Assembly: GCF_001014615.2 (NCBI RefSeq)
Contig: NZ_LBCQ02000013.1
Location: 62,001-126,000 of the forward strand
Source of the DNA: Aquamicrobium sp. LC103
Lineage (GTDB): Bacteria > Pseudomonadota > Alphaproteobacteria > Rhizobiales > Rhizobiaceae
Length of the DNA: 64,000 nt
Direction: 5' to 3'
The first letter of the stretch is position 1. Each line of letters begins with the position of its first letter. The position numbers and the translations under genes are program-made. The notes under the pieces are model-generated. The model did no database searches. It was given only the letters and a program-made list of their open reading frames with translations, and was not told the origin of the DNA. Shown here one piece after another: positions 41,668 through 50,069 of the stretch.

Positions 41668-42308
41668 CAGCGATCCTTTCGGAAGAAATCCGGTTGCGCG
41701 ACGAGATCTGCGCAGTCGGCAAGTCCATATTCGACCGCGGCCTCACCTTCGGATCGACCGGCAACATCAGCGCCCGCTTGAGCGATGGCTCCATGCTGAT
41801 GACGCCTACCAACGCCTCGCTGGGGTCATTGGTGCCGGAGCGGCTTTCGCGCTTCACCGCCGAGGGCGTATTCGTAGATGGCGACAAGCCCACCAAGGAG
41901 GCGTTCCTCCATTCCTGCATGTATTGCCAGCGCAAGTCGGCCGGAGCGGTGGTCCATCTGCATTCGACACATTCCGTGGCGGTCAGCATCCTTGCGGACG
42001 TAAACCCTGAAGACGTGCTGCCGCCTTTGACGGCCTATTACGTCATGCGTGTCGGCCGCCTGCCGCTCGTGCCTTATTTCGCGCCGGGCGATGAGAAGCT
42101 GGCGCTGGCGGTCAAGGGCCTCGCGGTGGAAAATCATGCCGTATTGCTGGCCAATCATGGCCCGGTCGTTGCCGGTTCGACGCTGCGCGAGGCGCAGTAC
42201 GCCACCGAGGAACTGGAGGAGACGGCGCGTCTTTTCCTGATGCTGCACGGGCGCGAAATACGTCCGCTGACGCCCGAGCAGGCCGCTGGGCTGAGGAAGC
42301 CCCGTTAA
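41664..42308 (+). CDS. otnC: Class II aldolase/adducin-family sugar-phosphate decarboxylase or aldolase (OtnC-like)
   Basis: 214-residue class II aldolase-fold enzyme. Metal and active-site motifs are GLTFGSTGNISARL, Glu79 in TKEAFLH, His98 and His100 in VVHLHSTHSVA, and ANHGPVVAG near residue 165. Next to a DUF1537 kinase this class usually decarboxylates 3-oxo-tetronate 4-phosphate to a triose phosphate. It is the last gene of the operon. The preceding gene's stop overlaps its start (ATGA at 41664-41667). Confidence 0.85.
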   Translation: MTAILSEEIRLRDEICAVGKSIFDRGLTFGSTGNISARLSDGSMLMTPTNASLGSLVPERLSRFTAEGVFVDGDKPTKEAFLHSCMYCQRKSAGAVVHLHSTHSVAVSILADVNPEDVLPPLTAYYVMRVGRLPLVPYFAPGDEKLALAVKGLAVENHAVLLANHGPVVAGSTLREAQYATEELEETARLFLMLHGREIRPLTPEQAAGLRKPR

Positions 42309-42328
42309 ACTCATTTCTGGACGGCCCT

Positions 42329-43081
42329 TCAGAGCGCCGCCCGTCCCTTCGAGCGCGTGGCCTTGATCTGCCCGCTAACGCGGTCCCGTCCAACGATGAT
42401 GACCGTTCGGATGGCTTCGGCGGCGGCATCGCCGTCGCCAGCTTCCACCGCCTCGACTATGCGGCGGTGCTGCTCGACCGAAACGCGATGGGTTGCATTC
42501 TCCACTGGAGAACTCAGCTTGAAGGCGGATACCAGGGCGGCCTCGATGAGATTGCCGACCGAAAACATGAACGGGTTCTTCGAAACATCCAGCAAGGCGA
42601 TGTGCAGCTCGAGGTCGGCAAGTGCAAAGGCTTCCTTGGAACGCGCCGCCTCCATGCTATCGACTATCCCGTAGAGCTTTTCGACGTCCGCCGCAGTGGC
42701 GTTGCGGGAAGCGAGCTGCGCCGCCGACGGCTCGAAGGAGAGCCGCATGTCGCAAAGATGGCTCAGGAATTCCTCCGTAACGCCCGCTTCGAAATGCCAT
42801 GTCAGCACGTCGGCATCGAACAGGTTCCATTTTGTCCGTTCGGTGACACGGGTGCCGATGCGCGCGCGCGGGAAGACCAGGCCTTTCGCGGCAAGGGTCT
42901 TCATCGCCTCTCGCAGCACGGTGCGGGAGACGCCGAAGCGCTCCGCGAGCTCGCTATCTCCCGGAAGCAGGGTACCGATCTCGTATTCGCCGTTCACGAT
43001 CGCCATGCCGATCTCGTTCACCACATAGGAGTGGTTGTTGCGTACGACGCGTCCGGAAATGGCGGTCCTGAGCAAATCCAT
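42329..43081 (-). CDS. FadR/GntR-family regulator of the galactofuranose-type importer
   Basis: 250-residue GntR/FCD protein. The winged helix covers about 18-85 (EIGMAIVNGEYEIGTLLPGD, RFGVSRTVLREAMKTLAAKG, LVFPRARIGTRV), and the FCD domain has CDMRLSFEPSAAQLASRNAT and DLELHIALLDVSKNPFMF. Many such proteins control sugar-acid and hexuronate genes. It is the last gene of the ABC importer operon, six bases after the YjfF-type permease. Its operator is therefore likely the perfect palindrome at 47705-47727 before the first gene of that operon. Confidence 0.9.
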   Translation of the reverse strand: MDLLRTAISGRVVRNNHSYVVNEIGMAIVNGEYEIGTLLPGDSELAERFGVSRTVLREAMKTLAAKGLVFPRARIGTRVTERTKWNLFDADVLTWHFEAGVTEEFLSHLCDMRLSFEPSAAQLASRNATAADVEKLYGIVDSMEAARSKEAFALADLELHIALLDVSKNPFMFSVGNLIEAALVSAFKLSSPVENATHRVSVEQHRRIVEAVEAGDGDAAAEAIRTVIIVGRDRVSGQIKATRSKGRAAL

Positions 43082-43087
43082 GTTTCC

Positions 43088-44068
43088 CTATCGTGCGCTC
43101 TTCAGCGCACCGGCGTTGCGGTCGGCAATCCAGACCAGCCCCTTCTGCAGTACGATGAAAGCAAAGAGCAAGAATCCGATCACGATCTTGGTCCACCAGC
43201 TCGAGAGCGTGCCGTCGAAAATGATGTAGGTCTGGATCAATCCCATTATCATCACGCCTATCAGAGTGCCCGCCACGAAGCCCGACCCGCCTGTCAGAAG
43301 GGTGCCGCCGATCACCACGGCCGCGATCGCGTCGAGTTCCACGCCCACTGTGGAGAGCGAATAGCCTGCCGATGTGTAGATGGAGAAGACGATGCCGGAA
43401 AGCCCTGCGAGAAATCCGGAAAGCGCATAGATTTGTATCGTCGTGCGCGCCACGGGCACCCCCATGAGCCGCGCCGTCTGCACGCCGCCACCGAGCGCGT
43501 AGACATTCATGCCGAAGCGCGTGCGATGTGCCAGGATCATTCCGGTAAGAAACACGAGAAGCATGATTCCACCGATCAGCGTGAGCCGGCCCCTGCCGGG
43601 CATCAAATAGTAGAAATCCTGCAGCCTGCCGTAGAATTCGTGCGTGATCGGCACGGAATCGATGGTCAGCACATAGGCCATGCCGCGGGCGAGGAACATG
43701 CCTGCGAGCGTGACGATGAAGGGTGGCATTTCGAGATAATGTATCGTGGCGCCCATGGCGGCACCGAACAGGGTCGTGATGACCAAAAGCATGGCGAAGA
43801 CCGCCACGGGGTGCAGCCCGGTATCGCGCAGGAGGACGGCGATGAAGACGCCGGAAAACGCGATGACGGAACCGACCGACAGATCGATGCCGCCGGAGAT
43901 GATCACGAATGTCATTCCCACCGCGACGATGCCGAGAAACGCATTGTCGGTGAGCAGATTGCCGATCACGCGAGTGGAGAGCATGGCCGGGTACTGCGAG
44001 TAGCAGACCGCATAGGCGAGCAAAAAGATAATCACGGTTGCCAGGAGGGGGAGCGAGCGCGCGTTCAT
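43088..44068 (-). CDS. yjfF: Sugar ABC transporter permease, YjfF type
   Basis: 326-residue BPD_transp_2-family permease with about nine membrane helices. It has GMTFVIISGGIDLSVGSVIA and AIAAVVIGGTLLTGGSGFVA, the ribose-type permease motifs. Length and order (second permease after an YtfT-like one) match the Escherichia coli galactofuranose importer ytfQRT-yjfF. The start overlaps the end of the YtfT gene by four bases. Confidence 0.85.
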   Translation of the reverse strand: MNARSLPLLATVIIFLLAYAVCYSQYPAMLSTRVIGNLLTDNAFLGIVAVGMTFVIISGGIDLSVGSVIAFSGVFIAVLLRDTGLHPVAVFAMLLVITTLFGAAMGATIHYLEMPPFIVTLAGMFLARGMAYVLTIDSVPITHEFYGRLQDFYYLMPGRGRLTLIGGIMLLVFLTGMILAHRTRFGMNVYALGGGVQTARLMGVPVARTTIQIYALSGFLAGLSGIVFSIYTSAGYSLSTVGVELDAIAAVVIGGTLLTGGSGFVAGTLIGVMIMGLIQTYIIFDGTLSSWWTKIVIGFLLFAFIVLQKGLVWIADRNAGALKSAR

Positions 44069-45090
44069 TGGACGACCGTTTTCGCGTCAGCGGGCGACGA
44101 CTGCTTGTTGCGCCTGAAGTATATGAATGCCGATTGCACGGTGGGCGACTGCAGGACGAGTATGACGAGCACGATGCCGGCCTTGATGACGAGGTTGAAT
44201 TCCGGTGGGAAGCCCGAAAGCAGAATGCCCGTGTTTACCGCCTGAATGATCATGGCGCCGATCAGGGAGGCGACGATGGAGAAGCGTCCGCCGAGCAGTG
44301 ACGTGCCGCCGATCACGACGGCGAGGATCGCGTCGAGCTCGAGCCACAGCCCGGCATTGTTGGCGTCCGCGCCACGGATGTCGGCGGCGGCGATGATGCC
44401 GGCGATCGCGGCGCAGAGGCTCGAGGCCATGTAGACGGCGATCAGCAGAACGCGCGTGTTGACGCCGGCCAGCATGCTGGCGCGCGGGTTGATGCCGATC
44501 GCCTCGATCAGCATGCCGAGCGCGGTGCGCCGCACGACCAGCGCGACTATCACGCCGGTGAAGAGCCATATCAGCACTGGCATCGGAACGGTCAGGAAGG
44601 TTCCGGAGCCGATGAAGATCAGGCCCTCGTGGCGGAACGTCAGGATCGCTCCCTCCGTGATGAGCTGGGCGATGCCGCGTCCGGCGACCATCAGGATGAG
44701 CGTGGCGACGATCGGCTGGATTTTCAGGACCGCCACCAGGATGCCGTTCCAGAGTCCGCAGGCGAGGCCGGTGCCGATCGCCAGCGCCAATGTCGGCACC
44801 AGGCCCATTCCCCGATCGACGGCGGAGGCCGCAACCGCACCGCAGATCGCCATGACGGCACCAACCGAGAGGTCTATGCCCTTGGTGGCGATGACCAGCG
44901 TCATGCCGATGGCGAGAAGCGCGACGGGTGCGCCGCGATTCAATATGTCGATTGCGCTGCCGTAAAGCCTGCCGTTGGCTATGCTGATCTCGAAGAAGCC
45001 GGGAAAGACGATGGCGATCGAGGCGAGAACGGCGGCGAGCGTCACGAGCTGGGGCGTGATGCGGCGCAGGAATCTACTTGCAGCACTCAT
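44065..45090 (-). CDS. ytfT: Sugar ABC transporter permease, YtfT type
   Basis: 341-residue ribose-type permease, about nine helices, with GMTLVIATKGIDLSVGAVMA and LDAILAVVIGGTSLLGGRFS. The ATG at 45090 (MSAASRFLRR) overlaps the ATPase gene stop by four bases. A longer frame upstream reads only arginine-rich shadow sequence. It pairs with the YjfF-type permease in a heteromeric channel. Confidence 0.87.
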   Translation of the reverse strand: MSAASRFLRRITPQLVTLAAVLASIAIVFPGFFEISIANGRLYGSAIDILNRGAPVALLAIGMTLVIATKGIDLSVGAVMAICGAVAASAVDRGMGLVPTLALAIGTGLACGLWNGILVAVLKIQPIVATLILMVAGRGIAQLITEGAILTFRHEGLIFIGSGTFLTVPMPVLIWLFTGVIVALVVRRTALGMLIEAIGINPRASMLAGVNTRVLLIAVYMASSLCAAIAGIIAAADIRGADANNAGLWLELDAILAVVIGGTSLLGGRFSIVASLIGAMIIQAVNTGILLSGFPPEFNLVIKAGIVLVILVLQSPTVQSAFIYFRRNKQSSPADAKTVVQ

Positions 45091-46616
45091 GTCGCGGCCT
45101 CGTCGGCGCGCCCGGCGTCCGGTCGGGCTATCGCGGCGACCATGTTGTCGGTGGTGATGTCCTCGCCCACCAGTTCGGCGACATGGCGGCGGTCGCGGAC
45201 GACGATGACGCGGTGGCTGTAGGCGACCAGCTCGTCGAGTTCCGACGAGATGACGAGAAGCGACATGCCCTGGGCGCACAATTCCTCGATCAGGCGAATG
45301 ATTTCCGCATGCGCGCCGACATCGATGCCGCGCGTGGGTTCGTCGAGAATGAGGAATCGCGGATGGGTCGCCAGCCAGCGTGCGAGCAGGACCTTCTGCT
45401 GATTGCCGCCGGAAAGAAGCCCCACCGGCTTTTCGGCATCCGGGGTGCGGATGTCGAGGCGGCGGATGAACTCTTCTGCCATCGCCGCCTGTGCGCGCGC
45501 CGGCAGCGGCTTCGTCCAGCCTCGGCGCGCCTGCAGCGCCAGCACGATGTTCTCACGCACGCTCAGATCGCCGACAATGCCGTCGCCCTTGCGATCCTCC
45601 GGGCAGAAGCCGAAGCCGCCGGCGATTGCATCGCGCGGCGAGCCGAGTGGAAGCGTCGCGCCCTTTTCTTCTACCTTGCCGCTGTCATGCGGTGTCACGC
45701 CGAACAGCACCTCGGCGGTTTCGGTTCGGCCGGATCCGAGCAGTCCGGCGACGCCGACCACCTCGCCGGCGCGTATGTCGAGGTCGAAGGGCGCGATCCG
45801 CCCGCTTTTGCCGAAGCCCTGGAAGCGGATCGCCGGCATTCCCTCGGGGCGGTCCGTCCGTCCACTCTCGCGCGTCTCCTGCTTGAGTTCCCGGCCGAGC
45901 ATCATGTTCACCAGTCGGACGCGGTCGACGTCGGCGGTCGCCTCGGCGCCGACCAGCCTGCCGTTGCGCAGCACCGTGATGCGGTCGCTGATCTCGAAGA
46001 CCTGATCGAGAAAATGTGAGATGAAGACGATGCCGAGCTGCCGCTCCTTAAGCGAGCGGACTACCTCGAACAGCATCTGCACCTCCTGGGCGTCGAGGCT
46101 CGCCGTTGGCTCGTCGAGGATCAGGACTTTGCCGGACAGGGACACGGCGCGTGCGATCGCCACGACCTGCTGCACCGCCACTGAAAAATTGTCGAGATTG
46201 CGCGAGACGTCGATGTCGAGTCCGTACTGCGCAAGCATCGTGCGCGCCGCGGCATTCATGGTCCGACCCGAGATCATTCCGAAGCGGACCGGCTGGTGGC
46301 CGAGCAGAAGGTTCTCAGCGACGGAAAGATTGGGCAGGAGATTAACTTCCTGATAGACCGTGCCGATCCCGAAACTCTGCGCTTCCAGCGTGTTCCGCGG
46401 ATCGATGGGCATTCCATCGAGAAGAATGTCGCCGCCGTCGCGCCGATACGCGCCGGTCAGGCATTTTATCAGCGTCGATTTTCCCGCGCCGTTCTCGCCG
46501 AGAAGCGCGTGGACCTCTCCCGGATGAAGCGTGAAATCCACCTTGTCGAGCGCAATCGTGCCGGGAAACGTCTTCGTCACGGCCGTGGCGCGAAGGAGAG
46601 GCTGACTGCCGGACAC
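45087..46616 (-). CDS. ytfR: Sugar ABC transporter ATP-binding protein, YtfR type
   Basis: 509-residue double ATPase of the ribose/galactose class. The first domain has Walker A GENGAGKST and LILDEPTASLD. The second has the weaker loop GLLGSGRTE, then LLSGGNQQKVLLARWL and LILDEPTRGIDVG. The start is GTG at 46614-46616 with GGAGGAAAGAC just upstream. A stable hairpin separates it from the binding-protein gene. Confidence 0.92.
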   Translation of the reverse strand: MSGSQPLLRATAVTKTFPGTIALDKVDFTLHPGEVHALLGENGAGKSTLIKCLTGAYRRDGGDILLDGMPIDPRNTLEAQSFGIGTVYQEVNLLPNLSVAENLLLGHQPVRFGMISGRTMNAAARTMLAQYGLDIDVSRNLDNFSVAVQQVVAIARAVSLSGKVLILDEPTASLDAQEVQMLFEVVRSLKERQLGIVFISHFLDQVFEISDRITVLRNGRLVGAEATADVDRVRLVNMMLGRELKQETRESGRTDRPEGMPAIRFQGFGKSGRIAPFDLDIRAGEVVGVAGLLGSGRTETAEVLFGVTPHDSGKVEEKGATLPLGSPRDAIAGGFGFCPEDRKGDGIVGDLSVRENIVLALQARRGWTKPLPARAQAAMAEEFIRRLDIRTPDAEKPVGLLSGGNQQKVLLARWLATHPRFLILDEPTRGIDVGAHAEIIRLIEELCAQGMSLLVISSELDELVAYSHRVIVVRDRRHVAELVGEDITTDNMVAAIARPDAGRADEAAT

Positions 46617-46663
46617 GTCTTTCCTCCCTGTGCTTCATGACCCGCGCGCGGCGCGCCGGGATC

Positions 46664-46695
46664 TGCCGTCGGGCATGGTCGCGCCCGACGGCAGA
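46664..46695 (-). other. Hairpin between ytfQ-type and ytfR-type genes
   Basis: CTGCCGTCGGGC (46664-46675) and GCCCGACGGCAG (46684-46695) form a perfect 12-bp stem with an 8-base loop, three bases after the binding-protein stop. There is no T-run. It likely protects the upstream message, giving more binding protein than permease. Confidence 0.75.
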
Positions 46696-46698
46696 GGT

Positions 46699-47661
46699 TC
46701 AATAGCCGAGGTCCTTCTTGGCTTCGTAGACCGCCTTCGGGTCGTCGGCCTGGGTGTAGAGCTTCGACTCCGTCTGGATGAACTTCGGCGGCGTGGTGCC
46801 GTCCTTCATGAAGGCCGCCAGCGCGTCGAAGGCAGGGCCGGCCATGTTCGGTGTCAGCTCGACCGTGGCGTTCGCCTCGCCGGCGGCCATGGCCAGGAAG
46901 ATGTCCGGCACGGCGTCGATCGATACGATCAGAATGTCTTCGCCCGGCTTGAGACCGGCTTCCTTGATCGCCTGGATGGCGCCGACCGCCATGTCGTCAT
47001 TGTGGGCGTAGAGCGCGCAGATGTTGCGCCCGCCATTCTCCGCCTTCAGGAAGCTTTCCATGACTTCCTTGCCCTTGGCGCGCGTGAAATCGCCCGTCTG
47101 GCTCCGGACTATCTTGAGATTGCTCTTGTCGGCGATCGCTTCCTCGAAACCCTTCTTCCGATCGATCGCCGGCGAGGAACCCGTGGTGCCTTGCAGCTCG
47201 ACGATGTTGCACTCCTTGCCGTTGGTCTCGGAAACCAGCCATTCGCCCGCTACCTTGCCCTCATGGACGAGGTCGGAGCCGACCGCGGTCAGGTAGAGAT
47301 CGTCGGATGAATCCACCATGCGGTCGAGCAGAACGACGGGGATCTCGGCCTCCTTGGCTTCCTTGAGGACGGCGTCCCAGCCGGTCGCCACGACCGGGGC
47401 GATCAGGATCGCGTCCACGCCCTGCGCGATGAAGGAGCGCAGCGCCTTGATCTGGTTTTCCTGCTTTTGCTGCGCATCGGCGAATTTCAGGTCTATTCCG
47501 CGCTCCTGGGCCTGCTGGCGGGTCAGCGTGGTTTCCGCGGCCCGCCAGCCCGATTCCGAGCCGATCTGCGAGAAACCAATCGTCTGCGCCACGGCGCCGG
47601 ACGCCATGAAAGCCATTGACGCGAGAACACCCGCGCCAATCCACGCTTTTCTCGAAAGCAT
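46699..47661 (-). CDS. ytfQ: Sugar ABC transporter substrate-binding protein, YtfQ type
   Basis: 320-residue periplasmic binding protein of the ribose/galactofuranose class. The signal peptide is MLSRKAWIGAGVLASMAFMA, cleaved after AVAQ. The mature start TIGFSQIGSESGWRAAETTL, then FADAQQKQENQIKALRSF, is typical of YtfQ. An ATG at 47664 also exists, but GGAGG is better spaced for the second ATG at 47661. It is the first gene of the operon. Galactofuranose, or another furanose or sugar alcohol, is the predicted ligand, by similarity only. Confidence 0.9.
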   Translation of the reverse strand: MLSRKAWIGAGVLASMAFMASGAVAQTIGFSQIGSESGWRAAETTLTRQQAQERGIDLKFADAQQKQENQIKALRSFIAQGVDAILIAPVVATGWDAVLKEAKEAEIPVVLLDRMVDSSDDLYLTAVGSDLVHEGKVAGEWLVSETNGKECNIVELQGTTGSSPAIDRKKGFEEAIADKSNLKIVRSQTGDFTRAKGKEVMESFLKAENGGRNICALYAHNDDMAVGAIQAIKEAGLKPGEDILIVSIDAVPDIFLAMAAGEANATVELTPNMAGPAFDALAAFMKDGTTPPKFIQTESKLYTQADDPKAVYEAKKDLGY

Positions 47662-47664
47662 CAT

Positions 47665-48110
47665 TTCCTCCCTGGAACTATAATGGGCTCCTCACCCGGA
47701 AATAAAAAATCATACTATATGATTTTTGTAAACGCGAAACGGATCTGCCCGTACTCGACCAAAGGTGGGTTCGTTCAAGGCATGACGACGGCCCTTGGGC
47801 GGCCTCCGCCGCTGGGCGCAGATCGGGCAAATTCGGGAGAAGGGCTTGCCGCGAGGCGGAATGGCTCGCTATACCGGGATCGCTGGATCGGTTTCCATGG
47901 CAAGACCGCATTCCACCCCGTGTTGTCGCCGGCTTTCCACATTGAGCAACTGAGCTCCGCCGGCGATCATGATTTCGCGGACTCCATAGGCAAGATCGTC
48001 GCCCGCCCGGGAACATCCTGGGGCCGTGGCAAGTTAACGCGAGGAGAAATCCGAAGAGGCTCCGATATGATTGCAGTTTCCCGACAACCGTTCGAGCGGG
48101 AGGCGTTCGC
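47665..48110. other. 446-base gap: promoter region of the sugar importer, otherwise no gene recognised
   Basis: The left end holds the importer operator (47705-47727). A rightward open frame at 47683-48114 overlaps the otsA start by ATGA, but its protein resembles nothing I know and its composition is uneven, so it is not called. GGGAGG at 48098-48103 is the otsA ribosome-binding site. Confidence 0.6.
47705..47727. promoter_or_regulatory. Perfect palindromic operator before the sugar importer operon
   Basis: AAAAATCATA (47705-47714) and TATGATTTTT (47718-47727) are exact inverted 10-bp arms around a 3-base centre, 41 bases upstream of the binding-protein gene. It is an AT-rich island in a GC-rich region. 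The FadR-family protein encoded at the end of the operon is the likely binder. Confidence 0.7.
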
Positions 48111-49496
48111 ATGAGTCGGCTGGTAATCGCTTCCAACCGTGTCGCGGACCTCCGGCAGACGACACAGACGGGAGGGCTGGCGGTGGCGCTGGCCGACGCC
48201 GTGCGAGAGCGCGGCGGTGTATGGTTCGGCTGGGACGGCGAGATCGGGGAGGTGGACGAGCCGGAAGTCGATCAGATCGATAATGTCACGCGCGTCGCGC
48301 TGCCGCTCTCCGAGGATGACTATACGAACTACTATCTCGGCTATGCCAACAGCGTGCTGTGGCCGCTGTTTCACTATCGGCTCGATCTTATCGACTATCG
48401 TCCCGCCTTCTTCGAAGGCTATCGTCGCGTCAACCGCATGTTCGCGCGCCATCTGGCGCAATTCCTGAAACCGGATGATTGCATCTGGATTCACGACTAT
48501 CACCTCATCCCGCTGGCCGGCTATCTCCGCGAACTCGGCTGCCGTCAGCGCATGGGGTTCTTCCTTCACATTCCCTTTCCGCCGTCCGACCTTCTCGAGG
48601 CGTCGCCAAACCATGCCGAACTGGTCGATTGGCTGCTTCAGTACGATCTCGTCGGCTTGCAGACCCACACCGATGTGGGCAATCTCACCCGCTACCTGGA
48701 GGACCACACCCCCGCGGTGCCGGTGCGGGAAGGACGTTTCCTGTTCGGCGAACGAACGGTTTCGGTCGAGCGGTTCCCGATCGGCATCGATTTCGAGATT
48801 TTCGAGCAGATGGCGCAACGCGCGCCGGACGACGTGGCCGTCGACGTGTTGCGCCGAAAGGTGCTTGGCCAGAAGCAGATCATCGGCGTCGACCGTCTCG
48901 ACTATTCGAAAGGCCTGCCGGAAAGGCTGCGTGCCTATGGCCGGATGCTGGCACAGCATCCCGAGCTGGAAAAGTCCGTGAGCTTCCTGCAGATCGCGCC
49001 GCTGACGCGAGGCGATGTCGACGCCTACGCAAATATAAGGCTGGAGCTTGAAGCGCTGGCCGGCTCGATCAACGGCCAGTTCGGCGACTTCAACTGGACA
49101 CCGATCCGGCATATTCATCGGCCGGTACCGCGCGAGAAGCTGGCCTCGCTCTTTCGCGCTAGCCATGTCGGCTTCGTCACACCATTGCGCGACGGCATGA
49201 ACCTTGTGGCGAAGGAATATGTCGCCGCACAAGATCCGGCCGATCCCGGCATGCTCGTGCTTTCGCAATTCGCCGGAGCCGCCGAGGAAATGGTCGAAGC
49301 GCTGGTCGTCAATCCCTACGACGTCGATGAGATGTCGCGGCGACTGCATCAGGCGCTGGTGATGCCGCGGGACGAGCGCCGGCGCCGGCACGAAGCGCTG
49401 ATGGAGAAGGTGATGCGGCATGATGCGAAGGCCTGGCTGACGGCCTTCCTGGAAGCCCTCGGCGACTTGGCCGACAAGCCGGCTGATCTGTCGTGA
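48111..49496 (+). CDS. otsA: Trehalose-6-phosphate synthase
   Basis: 461-residue GT20 glycosyltransferase joining UDP-glucose and glucose 6-phosphate. Motifs are [20 protein letters not shown] at the start, [33 protein letters not shown], then [16 protein letters not shown] and [16 protein letters not shown] for the nucleotide-sugar and phosphate sites. GGGAGG precedes the ATG by seven bases. The matching phosphatase gene otsB is not in the window. It makes trehalose for osmotic or desiccation tolerance. Confidence 0.95.
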   Translation: MSRLVIASNRVADLRQTTQTGGLAVALADAVRERGGVWFGWDGEIGEVDEPEVDQIDNVTRVALPLSEDDYTNYYLGYANSVLWPLFHYRLDLIDYRPAFFEGYRRVNRMFARHLAQFLKPDDCIWIHDYHLIPLAGYLRELGCRQRMGFFLHIPFPPSDLLEASPNHAELVDWLLQYDLVGLQTHTDVGNLTRYLEDHTPAVPVREGRFLFGERTVSVERFPIGIDFEIFEQMAQRAPDDVAVDVLRRKVLGQKQIIGVDRLDYSKGLPERLRAYGRMLAQHPELEKSVSFLQIAPLTRGDVDAYANIRLELEALAGSINGQFGDFNWTPIRHIHRPVPREKLASLFRASHVGFVTPLRDGMNLVAKEYVAAQDPADPGMLVLSQFAGAAEEMVEALVVNPYDVDEMSRRLHQALVMPRDERRRRHEALMEKVMRHDAKAWLTAFLEALGDLADKPADLS

Positions 49497-49520
49497 ACGG
49501 CACGACCGTTCTCGGCTTTC

Positions 49521-49952
49521 CTACCGCATGATGCGGGTCGAGAGGATAATGGAGGAGAGCGTTCTCTCCACGCCCTCCAGTTCGCCGATGAGGTCGATGA
49601 CTTTGTCGAGATCGCTTACCGATTCTGCAGCGACGATCGCTATCAGATCGAACGACCCGCTGACCGAGTGGAGAGACCTGACCTGATCGATCGCCGAAAG
49701 AGCACGGGTGACGCTCGCGGAAGCCTTCGGCGAGATGGTGATCAGCACATGTGCCCTGACGAGGCCGCGCTCGTACTCATCGGAAAGCCGCACCCCGTAG
49801 CCAGCAATGACGCCTTCGCGCTCAAGCTTGTCGATCCGCGCCTGGACGGTGGTGCGCGACGACCCCAACCGGCGCGCGAGCGTCGCCGTCGGGGTCCGTG
49901 CGTTCTCCTGAAGTAGGGAGAGCAGCAGCCGATCCTTGTCACTTATAGGCAT
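49521..49952 (-). CDS. Lrp/AsnC-family transcriptional regulator
   Basis: 143-residue Lrp protein. The helix-turn-helix is near the start (DKDRLLLSLLQENARTPTAT, RRLGSSRTTVQARIDKLERE), followed by the RAM ligand domain (AHVLITISPKASASVTRALS, SVSGSFDLIAIVAAES). The ATG at 49952 gives the standard length; an upstream ATG at 49994 is also possible. It is divergent from the saccharopine dehydrogenase-like gene and probably controls it in response to an amino acid. A direct repeat CGTCGAA at 49955-49961 and 49968-49974 lies at the gene start. Confidence 0.88.
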   Translation of the reverse strand: MPISDKDRLLLSLLQENARTPTATLARRLGSSRTTVQARIDKLEREGVIAGYGVRLSDEYERGLVRAHVLITISPKASASVTRALSAIDQVRSLHSVSGSFDLIAIVAAESVSDLDKVIDLIGELEGVERTLSSIILSTRIMR

Positions 49953-50069
49953 ATCGTCGAATCGTTCCGTCGAAACGTGTAAATTAACTGGCATTCTGCT
50001 CTATTCGAAGCTGTGAAACAACATGCCTGTGTCGCATCGTGCTCCGTGAAGTTGCATGGGGAATCGCAG

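Noticed and set aside
42467-44245. 592-codon plus-strand open frame across the GntR and permease genes
   Set aside because: It runs antisense through two convincing minus-strand genes. The protein is full of His, Asp and Glu without a fold.
47683-48114. 143-codon frame upstream of otsA with an ATGA overlap
   Set aside because: The overlap is tempting, but the protein has no recognisable domain, its start lies in the importer operator region, and otsA has its own good ribosome-binding site.
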